The notes under the pieces: model-generated | Seen by the model: only the letters and a program-made list of their open reading frames with translations | Databases searched by the model: none | What the model was told of the DNA's origin: nothing | Position numbers and translations under genes: made by a program | Part shown: positions 9,782 through 18,783 of the stretch, one piece after another | How the letters are laid out: the number at the start of each line of letters is the position of its first letter | How positions within the stretch are numbered: position 1 is the stretch's first letter | Assembly: GCA_965231865.1 (NCBI GenBank) | Contig: CBDDOJ010000001.1 | Span: 62,001-126,000 of the forward strand | DNA: 64,000 nucleotides | Direction: 5' to 3' | Origin: WTGA01 sp965231865 | Lineage (GTDB): Bacteria > Pseudomonadota > Gammaproteobacteria > Arenicellales > Poriferihabitantaceae

Positions 9782-10341
9782 GTAAATTTCTCCAGATTTG
9801 GTGTTTATGTTTTATTTAATTACAACTGCACAAGTTTGGTTTCACCGTACACACAGGGCGCCACCGATTTCTTCAAAATATTTTAAACCCAAACTATACC
9901 ATTACAATTTAAGAATTGCACACATTAAGATTTTTGCCGTGCAGCGAGCAAATAAACTGCCCCGGTTTCACAGGCAGTGTATTTCCAGCAATCCCATCCA
10001 TCTTTAATATGAGATTCTACAAAGTATTGATTTTATACCAAATAAGTTTTCAGATGGCTACCAACGAATCCCGACCCCTGATTCCATCCGGTCATCCGGG
10101 GGGTCTGTGTCCGACGACGGTTTGGCGGAGGTTGCGGGGGGGGGAGTGTCCGATCCATGGCCGAGTAGCTCGCCGCCTGAGTAGCGTTGGACGTGGCGAT
10201 CTTGCGGATATGCCGGGTTTTGCAGGAGTCTGGAAAAAGTGGTTCGTAGACTTTTAATGCGTGAGTGGTGTGGTCCGGTCAGTTTCATGATACCGGGAGA
10301 CAAGCCATGTCGGGGACCGTGTCTCGCAAGGCAACCAACAA
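9782..10341. other. AT-rich upstream region of the importer operon; no gene recognised
   Basis: 560 bases. The part from about 9790 to 10060 is markedly AT-rich against the surrounding DNA and presumably holds the promoter and control sites of the leftward importer operon. The remaining part has only short frames without recognisable domains and a nine-G run around 10136-10144. Confidence 0.5.
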
Positions 10342-11583
10342 TCACATGCCGGTATCAACCTCATGCGCTTTTTGCTTGACCCGCCACTTTTCGGTTTGCT
10401 CGGCCAGTGACAGTGGGGCCTTCACCTGTGCCAGGGTGTTGACGTAAGTCATCAGGCCCGGGATGCCGGGTTCATAAGCATATCCCCCAGGGACACGGAT
10501 ACGCCAGACATAACCCAGATGGGAAAGTTGATCCAATGCTTCCATGCCCCGTTCATTCGTGATCGGCTCATCGCCGACCATGCCTCTTTCAATCGCTTTA
10601 TCCAACTCGATTCCATGCAGGACCGGTTCACCGCGCGCGATAAAAGCGTCTGCAACGCTCTCTGCAATGGACAGCAGCCCCGCCTCTTCCATCTCATTGC
10701 GCCGGATCTGATACATCGCGTCGCATTCGTCTGTCACCGCCGGCTTCGCCTCCTGAACCCGAGTCTGGGTGATCTCCGTGTCCCTGGTTTGATCCAGACT
10801 TCGGGCCAGACAATCTCCCCAGACCTGGGTGAAAAAGGGATAGCAGTGGGTCTGCTCCACGATGTACTCAATGATACCGGGGGCAAAAGAGATGACGGCT
10901 TTCTGCAACGGCATAACAAGTGCCTGGCCGGCTTCTTCCGGCGACAAACGTCCCAAGGGCAATTTTTTGTTGCGTTCCCAGAAGGACGCATTGGCTTTCC
11001 CCAGTGTGGCGCTGAGATTTGGCGTACCGGCCAGCACCAGCAGGAAGGGGCTGCCTGTACTGCGGACTGACTGGCTGGCGTTCAACAGTGATTCAGCAAC
11101 CGCCGGCTTCAACCGGTGGGCTTCGTCGATAATCAGGATAAAGGGCTTGTCCCCACTTCTTGCCTGCAGAAGCTTTCGGATGGTCTCGGCGGTCGGGGAC
11201 CAATCCATTTCCGTTTTGGCCTGGATGAATCCGACCCCACCGGAGACCTCGGCCGATTTGAACCGCTTGCGTAATGCCTGATGATCTTCCGTCAAGCGAT
11301 CCGTTAACTCGGCCAGGGTCCCCATCTCGTTTGGAGTGACCCATAAAATATCCAGCTTCGCTCCTTCTTTCTGGAGGGTTTCTTTCTGCAAATAACGGAG
11401 CAGGGCAGTTTTTCCGTTGCCCCGGGGACCGTAGAGAATCAGGTCCCGACTGGGCGGTTCCCGATCTTTCAGGTCATCGACACAATCCTGGAAATAGGCC
11501 TGCTCTTCCTTGCGGCCAGCCAGATACGGTGGTATTACTCCCGTGCCGGGCTTGAACAGGCGTTTCAAATTAGTGGTGCTCAT
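10342..11583 (-). CDS. AAA ATPase, ORC/Cdc6-like or STAND-type
   Basis: About 413 residues. Walker A GPRGNGKTA lies at 52-59 and Walker B FILIIDEAHRL near 145-155; the part after the ATPase looks helical and may form a winged helix (LDQLSHLGYVWRI). The start at 11583 has GGGAGAG just upstream. It follows the HNH-like gene after 52 bases in the same direction, so the two are probably co-expressed. The protein could be the sensor or motor of a two-gene defence cassette, or a housekeeping AAA_22-type ATPase; function is not established. Confidence 0.65.
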   Translation of the reverse strand: MSTTNLKRLFKPGTGVIPPYLAGRKEEQAYFQDCVDDLKDREPPSRDLILYGPRGNGKTALLRYLQKETLQKEGAKLDILWVTPNEMGTLAELTDRLTEDHQALRKRFKSAEVSGGVGFIQAKTEMDWSPTAETIRKLLQARSGDKPFILIIDEAHRLKPAVAESLLNASQSVRSTGSPFLLVLAGTPNLSATLGKANASFWERNKKLPLGRLSPEEAGQALVMPLQKAVISFAPGIIEYIVEQTHCYPFFTQVWGDCLARSLDQTRDTEITQTRVQEAKPAVTDECDAMYQIRRNEMEEAGLLSIAESVADAFIARGEPVLHGIELDKAIERGMVGDEPITNERGMEALDQLSHLGYVWRIRVPGGYAYEPGIPGLMTYVNTLAQVKAPLSLAEQTEKWRVKQKAHEVDTGM

Positions 11584-11635
11584 TCTCTCTCCCAAGACAC
11601 ACCATCCTGCCCCAAATTAATGACGCAGTCAAAAA

Positions 11636-12148
11636 TCAAGTATTGCTGAGGCCAGACTGAATCGGTGCGACCTCAATCCCCACGGCTTTCCATCGAGCAA
11701 ACGGGTCGTCCCCCCACTCCCAGCCTAGCGGCATGGACTGCCGCAAACCCGCATCGCGCAGATGTTTGTCTTCAGCCCGGGTAACTACCGCCACGTGATA
11801 GGCATCGATTACTGCCCTCAGGTCTCCGGGATTTCCTCCTCCCATGAAGGCAGGATAAAGAATTTTGATGGGTATCGAATGCTCAACCGTCACGTTCCGA
11901 CCGCTCCAGTCTTTCCGCGGGATTTGTAGCGCGGCATGGCTGGCCGGATGATGGAGGTTGCTCCTCGCCATGGATATCGACCAGACACCGCCGAACTTGA
12001 GCCCCCCGATGCGGAGATCCCAGTTGTCCCGGAAAGCCTTCGACAGGGCGCGGTCATCCACGGAGGAATCGACATCTCGCCAGGCGGTTAATCCGGCATG
12101 AAGCCCCTGGGCTTCATGTATCAGCCGGGTGTATGTTTCATTATGCAT
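11636..12148 (-). CDS. Hypothetical protein with HNH-nuclease-like EH motif
   Basis: 170 residues with no confident family. The middle carries VTVEHSIPIKILYP near residues 87-100, and the C-terminal part carries VVTRAEDKHLRDAGL and MPLGWEW with a following DDPFARW. This order (an EH-xx-P motif followed by a VT-x-E-x-x-x-L segment) is seen in several small HNH-type or restriction-like nucleases, but the full catalytic triad is not obvious. Located 52 bases ahead of an AAA ATPase gene in the same direction, which is why I consider a nuclease-ATPase pair. Confidence 0.4.
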   Translation of the reverse strand: MHNETYTRLIHEAQGLHAGLTAWRDVDSSVDDRALSKAFRDNWDLRIGGLKFGGVWSISMARSNLHHPASHAALQIPRKDWSGRNVTVEHSIPIKILYPAFMGGGNPGDLRAVIDAYHVAVVTRAEDKHLRDAGLRQSMPLGWEWGDDPFARWKAVGIEVAPIQSGLSNT

Positions 12149-12345
12149 CCGAAATTCAATAAGCAGACATCATGAGGGGACCTTCTGCTCCCTGTTAATT
12201 GCCAAATCACCCCTGCCCTTCCAGGCGGTCATTCCCGTTCCAATACACCCCGTCTTCATTCAATAGAGACCTCATCAGACAGAAAGCTCTATGGTGTTAA
12301 AGATGGGCACAGGAGGCAGTGAAGGGCCGGGGTCCCGGATTCGAC

Positions 12346-13092
12346 TCATACAATCATCGCCAAACCGATGAGCATGAACAACTCCGTCAATTCCACGATT
12401 GCCCCGTACACATCACCGGTTGCTCCTTCCAGAGGCTTGATCAACAGGAAATAGATCATCCCCATTGCAACGGATGCCCCGATCAATGCGGCAAAAAATC
12501 CGGGCAACGAGACCAGAACCAGTAATCCTGTACACACGGCAACCACTATTTTGATGGTTGGGACATTCAGGTTCTCCCTGAGGCCCTGGCCCAATCCCTG
12601 TTCGCGCGCATAAGGGAAACCCCAAAGTGCTCCCGTCAGGATGGTACGCCCCACCATGGGGGTCATCACCAGCGCCCACCATGCGCCCTGCTCCACCAGT
12701 ACGGAAACCGCCACCATTTTGATGACGATTACAAGGATCAGAGCCACCACGGCACCGGTCCCGCAGTGGGTATCCTGCAGTATCTCCATCATCCGTTCCC
12801 GACCGTGTCCACCCATCCAGGCATCCGCACAATCGGCCACACCATCCAGATGAAGAGCGCCGGTCACGGCAATCCAGATTCCCACGCACAGTGCCGAGAC
12901 CAGAACCGGCGGCAGACCCAGCCAGCGATCCAGCACCCAGGCACTCAGTGCGATAATCAGTCCGATCAGTATTCCAACCACCGGGTACCAGGCCACCGCT
13001 TCACCGGCCAGCCGGGCATCATGGCTTAACTGTCTGCCTCCGGGCAAACGGGTCAGGAACTGAATGGCCGCCATCGGCCCATGGATATTCAT
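12346..13092 (-). CDS. cobS: Adenosylcobinamide-GDP ribazoletransferase
   Basis: 248-residue integral membrane enzyme that joins adenosylcobinamide-GDP and alpha-ribazole (phosphate) to make adenosylcobalamin (phosphate), the last assembly step. The family motif is visible in LHLDGVADCADAWMG and the following GRERMMEILQDTHCGTGA, with about seven hydrophobic helices. Its ATG overlaps the cobC stop by four bases (ATGA), indicating translational coupling. Last gene of the leftward cbiX-cobU-cobT-cobC-cobS operon. Confidence 0.95.
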   Translation of the reverse strand: MNIHGPMAAIQFLTRLPGGRQLSHDARLAGEAVAWYPVVGILIGLIIALSAWVLDRWLGLPPVLVSALCVGIWIAVTGALHLDGVADCADAWMGGHGRERMMEILQDTHCGTGAVVALILVIVIKMVAVSVLVEQGAWWALVMTPMVGRTILTGALWGFPYAREQGLGQGLRENLNVPTIKIVVAVCTGLLVLVSLPGFFAALIGASVAMGMIYFLLIKPLEGATGDVYGAIVELTELFMLIGLAMIV

Positions 13093-13709
13093 GGGTGTGG
13101 ACTGTGGCTGTCGAACTGATACCAGTCGGAATGTGCGCTGTGGTGGTAGGCCATGATCCGGGTATGGCAGGCATGGGGAACGTTGATGTGAAAGGAGGAT
13201 TCCGGACCCAGGGCAAAAACCGTGGTATAGATGGCACGCATCACGCCACCATGACTGATCAGCAATATGTTTTTTTTCCGATGGGATGCCATTGTCCTTT
13301 CCCAGGCGGCTTGTACGCGATCCAGAAAATCACGGTATTTTTCGCCATGGTGGGGGGCCGGTTGATCGGGATTCTCCATCCAGGACTGCCATTGTCCGGG
13401 GAACCGGGCGTGAATTTCCGGGAAAGACAAACCTTCCCATTCTCCAAAATCCACTTCGGCGAAATCCCAATTAAAAACAAGATCGGTGCCGGTCTTTTTG
13501 CTGAACCGCTCTGCAAAAACAGCACACCGTCTTCGTGGAGAGCTGATACATACATCCCACCGAACCCCGGATTCAATGAGTCCCTGACACCGGGCTTCCA
13601 TTTGAGCCATTCCCCGGTCCGTCAGCGACGGGTTGGTGACCCCGCAAATCACATCCCCCAATTGGTGCTCGCCGTGACGCAGCAAATCGACCTGTGTAGG
13701 GTTATCCAC
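13089..13709 (-). CDS. cobC: Alpha-ribazole phosphatase (histidine phosphatase family)
   Basis: About 206 residues. The phosphoglycerate-mutase-like motif LLRHGEH begins near residue 7, with the second catalytic region WEGLSFPEIHARFP and LLISHGGVMRAI supplying the C-terminal His. It removes the phosphate from adenosylcobalamin phosphate or alpha-ribazole phosphate. I place the start at the GTG at 13709, overlapping the cobT stop by eight bases; the longer open frame upstream only reads through cobT in another frame. Fits between cobT and cobS in the operon. Confidence 0.88.
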   Translation of the reverse strand: MDNPTQVDLLRHGEHQLGDVICGVTNPSLTDRGMAQMEARCQGLIESGVRWDVCISSPRRRCAVFAERFSKKTGTDLVFNWDFAEVDFGEWEGLSFPEIHARFPGQWQSWMENPDQPAPHHGEKYRDFLDRVQAAWERTMASHRKKNILLISHGGVMRAIYTTVFALGPESSFHINVPHACHTRIMAYHHSAHSDWYQFDSHSPHP

Positions 13710-14742
13710 TGGAAACCCCCGCTTCGGCAAAGGTCGCCATCCCGTTTTGCAGTGCGCAAGCCGAACGAAGCAAGTCCACCGCCACCGCAGCACCGCTTCC
13801 TTCTCCCAGTCGCATCTCCAGGCACAGCAGGGGTTCCGCATGCAGGGCTTCCAGAACCCGCTGATGGCCCGGTTCCGCCGACGTATGGGAAAACAGCAGC
13901 CAGTTCCGCGTTCCCGGGTTGATGCGGCTCGCCGCCAGGGCCGCGACCGAAGCAATGAAGCCATCCACGAGAATGGCGATGCCCCGCTGGGCCGCGGCGA
14001 TGTAATACCCGGTCAGAGCGGCAATTTCAAATCCGCCCAGATCGGCCAGAATATCCACCGCCTGTTTCCGGGTGGACTGCCTGGAAACCGCCTTCTCGAT
14101 CACGGCGATTTTATGCTTCATGCCGGCCTCATCCAGCCCCGTACCCGGGCCCGCCAGGGACTGCGGGTCGCCAACCCCCATGGCAACGGCCAGTGCGGTG
14201 GCGCTGGTGGTATTGGCGATCCCCATCTCGCCTCCGATGACCAGTTCACAATTTCTCCCATATCCCTCCACAATGCTTTGTCCGAGAGAAAGTGCCTGCA
14301 CACACTGCTCCCGGGACATGGCCGGTTCCACCGCAATATTGCCGCAGCCCCGGGCAATCGGCTGGTCGATCACCGCCTCCCCAAAGTCCTCGCGATGGAT
14401 CGTCCCCGCATTGACAACGGACAGGCCCGCCCCCAGTTTTTTGGCCAGAACACTGATCGCCGCCCCGCCCCGCACAAAATTCCGGACCATTTCCGTGGTA
14501 ACCGCCTGGGGAAAGGCGCTGACCCCTTCGTGTGCCACGCCGTGGTCTCCGGCAAAGATGGCAATCCTGACATGGTCGACTGCGGGGTCAATGCGTCCCT
14601 GCATCGCGGACAGGGCAATCGCATGCTCTTCCAGCCGGCCGAGAGACCCGGGCGGTTTGGTCAACGAAAGCTGCCGTTCCCGGGCCCGGTCTCCCCATAC
14701 CGTGTGGACCGGCGCGGTCCCCTGCACAAACCAATCCGCCAT
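13702..14742 (-). CDS. cobT: Nicotinate-nucleotide-dimethylbenzimidazole phosphoribosyltransferase
   Basis: 346 residues, the normal length for CobT. It makes alpha-ribazole phosphate from dimethylbenzimidazole and nicotinate mononucleotide, activating the lower ligand of B12. Recognisable segments are LTKPPGSLGRLEEHA near residue 28, IAIFAGDHGV, and VIGGEMGIANTTSA, plus the C-terminal EAG segment that in this family carries the catalytic glutamate. Starts nine bases after cobU and ends overlapping cobC. Confidence 0.95.
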   Translation of the reverse strand: MADWFVQGTAPVHTVWGDRARERQLSLTKPPGSLGRLEEHAIALSAMQGRIDPAVDHVRIAIFAGDHGVAHEGVSAFPQAVTTEMVRNFVRGGAAISVLAKKLGAGLSVVNAGTIHREDFGEAVIDQPIARGCGNIAVEPAMSREQCVQALSLGQSIVEGYGRNCELVIGGEMGIANTTSATALAVAMGVGDPQSLAGPGTGLDEAGMKHKIAVIEKAVSRQSTRKQAVDILADLGGFEIAALTGYYIAAAQRGIAILVDGFIASVAALAASRINPGTRNWLLFSHTSAEPGHQRVLEALHAEPLLCLEMRLGEGSGAAVAVDLLRSACALQNGMATFAEAGVSSG

Positions 14743-14751
14743 GGTGTGCCC

Positions 14752-15279
14752 TCAGTGCTCCCTGAGGACCCGGGGAATGCCCATCGTCACCAGCGTGACC
14801 CGATTGGCCATTGCCGCCAGATCCTGGTGGAGCCGGCCGCTTTCATCCACGAATCGCCGGCTTAACGGATCCACCGGAATCACCCCCAGGCCGGTTTCGT
14901 TGCTGACCAGCAACCAATGCGCCGGGGAAGTCGCCAGTGCTTCCAGGAATCGACGCTTTTCCTCGGACCATCCGTCCGGGTCCCGGGCACACAGCCAGTT
15001 GGTGACCCACAATGTCAGGCAGTCCACGAGGACGATGTCCCCGCCGGTGAATCTGGGGACCTGCCCGGACAGGCAACGGGCCTCTTCCGTCAGTTGCCAG
15101 GCAGCGCTTCGTTCTTTTTGGTGTTGCGCAATGCGTTTCGCCATTTCTCCGTCATGGGCTTCGGCGGTGGCAATAAAATGCCGGTTTCCCGCCAGGGATT
15201 CGGCGACATGGAGTGCGTGACTGCTTTTCCCGCTCCGGGTACCTCCCGTGATCAATTCAATCATTCCCACATCAGCCAT
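14752..15279 (-). CDS. cobU: Adenosylcobinamide kinase / adenosylcobinamide-phosphate guanylyltransferase
   Basis: About 175 residues, a bifunctional enzyme that phosphorylates adenosylcobinamide and transfers GMP to it. The P-loop TGGTRSGKS is near the N-terminus, followed by ATAEAHDGEMAKRI with the region that carries the guanylylated His, VDCLTLWVTNWL, and SNETGLGVIP, all CobU hallmarks. GGAG lies six bases ahead of the ATG at 15279; ATGs at 15285 and 15264 are alternatives. Between cbiX and cobT, tightly spaced. Confidence 0.93.
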   Translation of the reverse strand: MADVGMIELITGGTRSGKSSHALHVAESLAGNRHFIATAEAHDGEMAKRIAQHQKERSAAWQLTEEARCLSGQVPRFTGGDIVLVDCLTLWVTNWLCARDPDGWSEEKRRFLEALATSPAHWLLVSNETGLGVIPVDPLSRRFVDESGRLHQDLAAMANRVTLVTMGIPRVLREH

Positions 15280-15303
15280 TCCCATCTCCGGTACCCGAAA
15301 ACG

Positions 15304-16398
15304 TTACTTGCATTGGGGCTGATGATCGTCGCCGGGCAGCCCGGCACTCCGGGCCCGCAACCGTCTCTCCTCGTCAATCACAGACTGGGGGAACTGACCC
15401 ATAAAACAGCAGCAGACATTCTCGTCAATCATGGTTCGCGGGCCATGGGGATGCGCGATATGGCGGTAGGGCGCATGGTGGTGATCGTGGGGGTGGGCCT
15501 GTGCAGTCCTGTGGTCGGGCTGGTGGTCGGGCCGGTACTCGGCATGATGGTGATGGGCAGTGACTTCACCCGCTGCCAGCCGCGTCTGAAAATCTTCCAG
15601 CAGACCCGGCTCCTGTCCTGTACCGGACAGGACTTCCTCAATGCGGGCCACGAATGCATTGATGACATGCCCCTGGTCGCGCAAATAGTCCGCCATGATG
15701 AATTGTATATGGGGATAAGTATTCGCCGCTTTCTCCACATAGGCATTGATCCGTCCAACCAAACGGCCGGAAAAAAGGAAATAGGGGGCCACGACAATCC
15801 TGCTGAAACCCAGTCTGGTCGCCATCTCCAGGCCCCGGCCCACTGAGGGGAAAGTCACCCCGGAATAGACCGTTTCACACCATCCGAACCCCAGGTTTTC
15901 GGCAACGATCCGGGTCAGTTTCGCCGCCTCGGCATTGGCCGTGGCCACCGATGTGCCCCGGCCCACCACCACCAGCATGGTATCGTACAGGGTGCCCGGC
16001 TCCGGCCTGGATTCCAGTCCCAGGGCTTCGAGAATCCGGGTCTCGAAGGCGGCGATCATTTCACAATGCAGCCCAAGTTCCACGCCATACCGGATTTCCA
16101 GCCCCGGGTGCCGGTCCCGGTATGTGGTCAATACGGATGGAATGTCATTCTGTGCATGGGTGGCCCGAAAGAGCATGCCGGGCAGGGCACAGACATGCCG
16201 GACACCATTGGAAATCAACCGGTCCAGTGCCATGTGAATATTCGGCGAGGAGTACTCCAGAAATCCATATTCAATCATCCGCCCAGGGAAGCGCTCACGC
16301 AATCGGGCCGCCAACAATCCGAATTCCTGTTCAGCAATTTTTGCCCGGCTGCCATGACCGCAGATCAGGATACCGGCGTTGTCTGGAAATGAATTCAA
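15304..16398 (-). CDS. cbiX: Sirohydrochlorin cobaltochelatase, long CbiX type
   Basis: 364 residues with two CbiX/SirB-type repeats: the first with ICGHGSR at 12-18 and LPGMLFRATHAQNDIP, the second with VVVGRGTS and PYFLFSGRLV. It inserts cobalt into sirohydrochlorin, the early-cobalt-insertion route. In the second repeat the usual GHG is GRG. Residues 282-320 form a His-rich tail with 14 His in 39 residues, followed by CCC at 329-331, resembling the metal-storing or iron-sulfur tails of long CbiX proteins. First gene of the leftward cob operon, with a TATAAT box 33 bases upstream. Confidence 0.9.
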   Translation of the reverse strand: MNSFPDNAGILICGHGSRAKIAEQEFGLLAARLRERFPGRMIEYGFLEYSSPNIHMALDRLISNGVRHVCALPGMLFRATHAQNDIPSVLTTYRDRHPGLEIRYGVELGLHCEMIAAFETRILEALGLESRPEPGTLYDTMLVVVGRGTSVATANAEAAKLTRIVAENLGFGWCETVYSGVTFPSVGRGLEMATRLGFSRIVVAPYFLFSGRLVGRINAYVEKAANTYPHIQFIMADYLRDQGHVINAFVARIEEVLSGTGQEPGLLEDFQTRLAAGEVTAHHHHAEYRPDHQPDHRTAQAHPHDHHHAPYRHIAHPHGPRTMIDENVCCCFMGQFPQSVIDEERRLRARSAGLPGDDHQPQCK

Positions 16399-16430
16399 TA
16401 ACTGATATGGTAAAGTTGCTGGGACGGCGA

Positions 16431-16436
16431 ATTATA
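16431..16436 (-). promoter_or_regulatory. Predicted -10 box for the cbiX operon
   Basis: A perfect TATAAT on the minus strand, 33 bases upstream of the cbiX ATG. No good -35 hexamer is seen at 16-18 bases, so the promoter may be activator dependent or be extended differently. Confidence 0.4.
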
Positions 16437-16590
16437 TCTTGCAATTCCCATCCAATGTGCAAAATGCACGACGATAATCCATGTATGGTATCAATTTTTA
16501 CACCTGCCGCGGCCATTCTCCGGTTGATCGGAACCGGGGCCGATTCATATCGCGGGTCCGCCACCCCAATCCCCTGTGATCCATTCTATT

Positions 16591-16599
16591 TGTTATAAT
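16591..16599 (+). promoter_or_regulatory. Extended -10 promoter of the riboswitch transcript
   Basis: TGT followed by a perfect TATAAT (16594-16599) makes an extended -10 element just upstream of the cobalamin riboswitch. There is no clear -35 element, as usual for extended -10 promoters. Confidence 0.5.
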
Positions 16600-16611
16600 T
16601 CAGCCCAAGGA

Positions 16612-16790
16612 GCCAGGGTTCCGCCGGGCGAAATGGGAAGACGGAATGCCTTTTCACGCTGTGGGCGGGGGTTCAGGTTTGCAGGGAACCCGAGGCTGCC
16701 CCGGCAACGGTCACTGGCACAGGGTTCACTGAAGCCCGGAACCCGCCAAGACTCCCAGCCGGGTGCGGCGGATACCGCACACAGCAATCG
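16612..16790 (+). promoter_or_regulatory. Cobalamin (B12) riboswitch
   Basis: Plus-strand sequence follows the conserved cobalamin aptamer: GGTTCC, then CGGGCGAAATGGGAA, later GCTGCCCCGGCAACGGT (consensus GCTGCCCCCGCAACTGT), a CACTGG segment, and a B12-box-like region CCCAGCCGGG followed by GGATACCG. It lies between an extended -10 promoter and the rightward chelatase-cobO-cobB genes, so adenosylcobalamin probably represses that operon. Seen by consensus matching; a covariance-model scan would confirm it. Confidence 0.88.
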
Positions 16791-17057
16791 ATCTCATCGC
16801 ACCGTGATGTACCGTGGTGTGCAGAGTCGGAGACAGAATTAATGCAGCAGCCAGTCAACCCGAAAGTCCGTCCCAACCCGGCATGCCGGGGATGAATCAG
16901 GCTTTGCCATATAATCAATCGCCTGGCTCATGACTGTGATATCAGTGGAAATGCCGCCATTTGTAACCCCACCCGATACGGGATGTGTTCTTGCCGGCGG
17001 GCAAGGAGCACAGCCCGTGCCGCTGGCCCCTTCCCGGGACTGCCTGTAACTTTTCCG

Positions 17058-18773
17058 ATGCCGCAAAACTTTCCATTTACAGCCATTGTCGGACAGGAAC
17101 GGCTGAAAACCGCCCTCCTGCTGACCACGATCGATCCGAAGATCGGCGGCCTGCTGATTTCCGGTCCACGGGGCAGCGCCAAATCCACGGTGGTCCGTGG
17201 CCTCGCTGACCTCGACCCCGAACGTCCCTTTGTGACCATTCCGCTGGGTGCCAGCGAAGAAATGATATCCGGTTCTTTCGATCTTGCCCATGCATTGGAA
17301 GAATCCAGGCTGGCCTTTCAGCCAGGGCTGCTCGCAAAAGCCCACGGCGGTATCCTGTATGTCGACGAGGTCAACCTGCTCGCGGACCACCTGGTGGACC
17401 TGCTTCTGGATGTCGCCGCTTCCGGAACCAATATCGTGGAACGGGATGGAATCAGCCACAGTCATGTCTCCCGGTTTGTCCTCACCGGCACCATGAATCC
17501 GGACGAAGGCGAACTGCGCCCCCAGCTGCTCGACCGATTTGGGCTGATGGCCCGGGTGGAGGAACAGCTTTCACCCGAACAGCGGGTGGAGATCGTATCC
17601 AGAAGGGTCGAATTTGACAACAACCCGGTTGAATTTGTCGCCGCACACCGGCAGCAGGCCAACGAAATGGCCCGGGCCCTGGAAAAAGCACGGCAATCCC
17701 TTTCCCATGTAGTCGTTGGAAAACCGATTGGACAGGAAATCGCCAGGCGCTGTGCCGCAGCCAATGTCGAGGGGCTGCGGGCGGATATCGTGATGCACCG
17801 GGCGAGCAGGGCCCATGCAGCGTGGCATCAACGACTGGAAGTTGGCGAAACGGACCTGGACAGTATTGAAGAACTTGTTCTGGCGCATCGGCGCAGACCC
17901 GGTACCCCCCCTTCTTCCGTCCCCCCACCCCGGGGGTCCTCGAACACGCCTGCTGTGGACTCGGGTAGCGAGACCCGGGGCGGGTCCTCGGTGCAGGGTG
18001 CCTGGGGGGCCCTGCCCCCTGTGCTCACGGACACGTCCGAACCCCGGGCCGTTCCGTTGCTAAGCGCCCATGCCCATCGCCCCCCTGCCCGGCGGATGAG
18101 CCTGGACCCGGGAAAGCGAAACAAAGGCTTTTCCCCCTCCCCGCGTTATCTTGGCCGGGAAAACGGGATGACACCCAAAGTCGACTGGTACCGGACACTC
18201 GGATACTCCAGCCATTTCCGGGAATTGAGTGCTCCGGAAAAAAACAAACACCTGATGTACCGCTATCCGCAGAAAAGAGGCCTGGACCTGGACCTGGTTC
18301 TGCTGGACACCTCGGCATCGACGTTGAGCGGCCAGGGCCTGAGTCATGCCAAGGGAGTGGTCCGGGCACTGTCGCAATGGGGTTATCTGCACCGACGGCG
18401 CCTGGGCCTGATTGCATTCGGCAATGCCCGGATCAAGACCCTGGTCTACCCCCAGCGGGCACCCAAAAATATCCAGCCCGTACTGGACACCATACAGGCC
18501 GGTGGCGGGACCCCCCTCCTCATGGCGCTGGACCATGCCCGGAATCTGCTGAATTGCCAGCGGCATCTCTCGCTGAACTGCGTTGTATACCTGCTGACGG
18601 ATGGACGGGTGGAGGAAGCTGCCGTGCATCACCCCTTGTGGTCCGCTCATCCGGTCATGGTGATCGATATCGAATCAGGCCGGGTTCCCCTTGGCATGAG
18701 CAGGACGCTGTCCGAAAGAATTCACTCGGAATATTTTCATGTGTCCGAGTTACCGTTAACCACCCATCACTGA
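17058..18773 (+). CDS. Putative cobalto/magnesium-chelatase ATPase subunit, fused AAA+ (ChlI-like) and VWA (ChlD-like)
   Basis: About 571 residues. N-terminal AAA+ domain with Walker A GPRGSAKST near residues 36-44 and Walker B ILYVDEVNLL; then a Pro/Gly/Ser-rich linker; then a VWA domain with the MIDAS motif DTSAS near 417-421. This fused BchI/BchD-like protein usually drives CobN-type cobaltochelatase. It is the first gene after the B12 riboswitch and is followed eleven bases later by cobO. I use the ATG at 17058 where the conserved FPFTAIVGQE region begins; an in-frame ATG at 16983 would add 25 unconserved residues. No cobN is visible in the window. Confidence 0.8.
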   Translation: MPQNFPFTAIVGQERLKTALLLTTIDPKIGGLLISGPRGSAKSTVVRGLADLDPERPFVTIPLGASEEMISGSFDLAHALEESRLAFQPGLLAKAHGGILYVDEVNLLADHLVDLLLDVAASGTNIVERDGISHSHVSRFVLTGTMNPDEGELRPQLLDRFGLMARVEEQLSPEQRVEIVSRRVEFDNNPVEFVAAHRQQANEMARALEKARQSLSHVVVGKPIGQEIARRCAAANVEGLRADIVMHRASRAHAAWHQRLEVGETDLDSIEELVLAHRRRPGTPPSSVPPPRGSSNTPAVDSGSETRGGSSVQGAWGALPPVLTDTSEPRAVPLLSAHAHRPPARRMSLDPGKRNKGFSPSPRYLGRENGMTPKVDWYRTLGYSSHFRELSAPEKNKHLMYRYPQKRGLDLDLVLLDTSASTLSGQGLSHAKGVVRALSQWGYLHRRRLGLIAFGNARIKTLVYPQRAPKNIQPVLDTIQAGGGTPLLMALDHARNLLNCQRHLSLNCVVYLLTDGRVEEAAVHHPLWSAHPVMVIDIESGRVPLGMSRTLSERIHSEYFHVSELPLTTHH

Positions 18774-18783
18774 ATTCAGTCCC

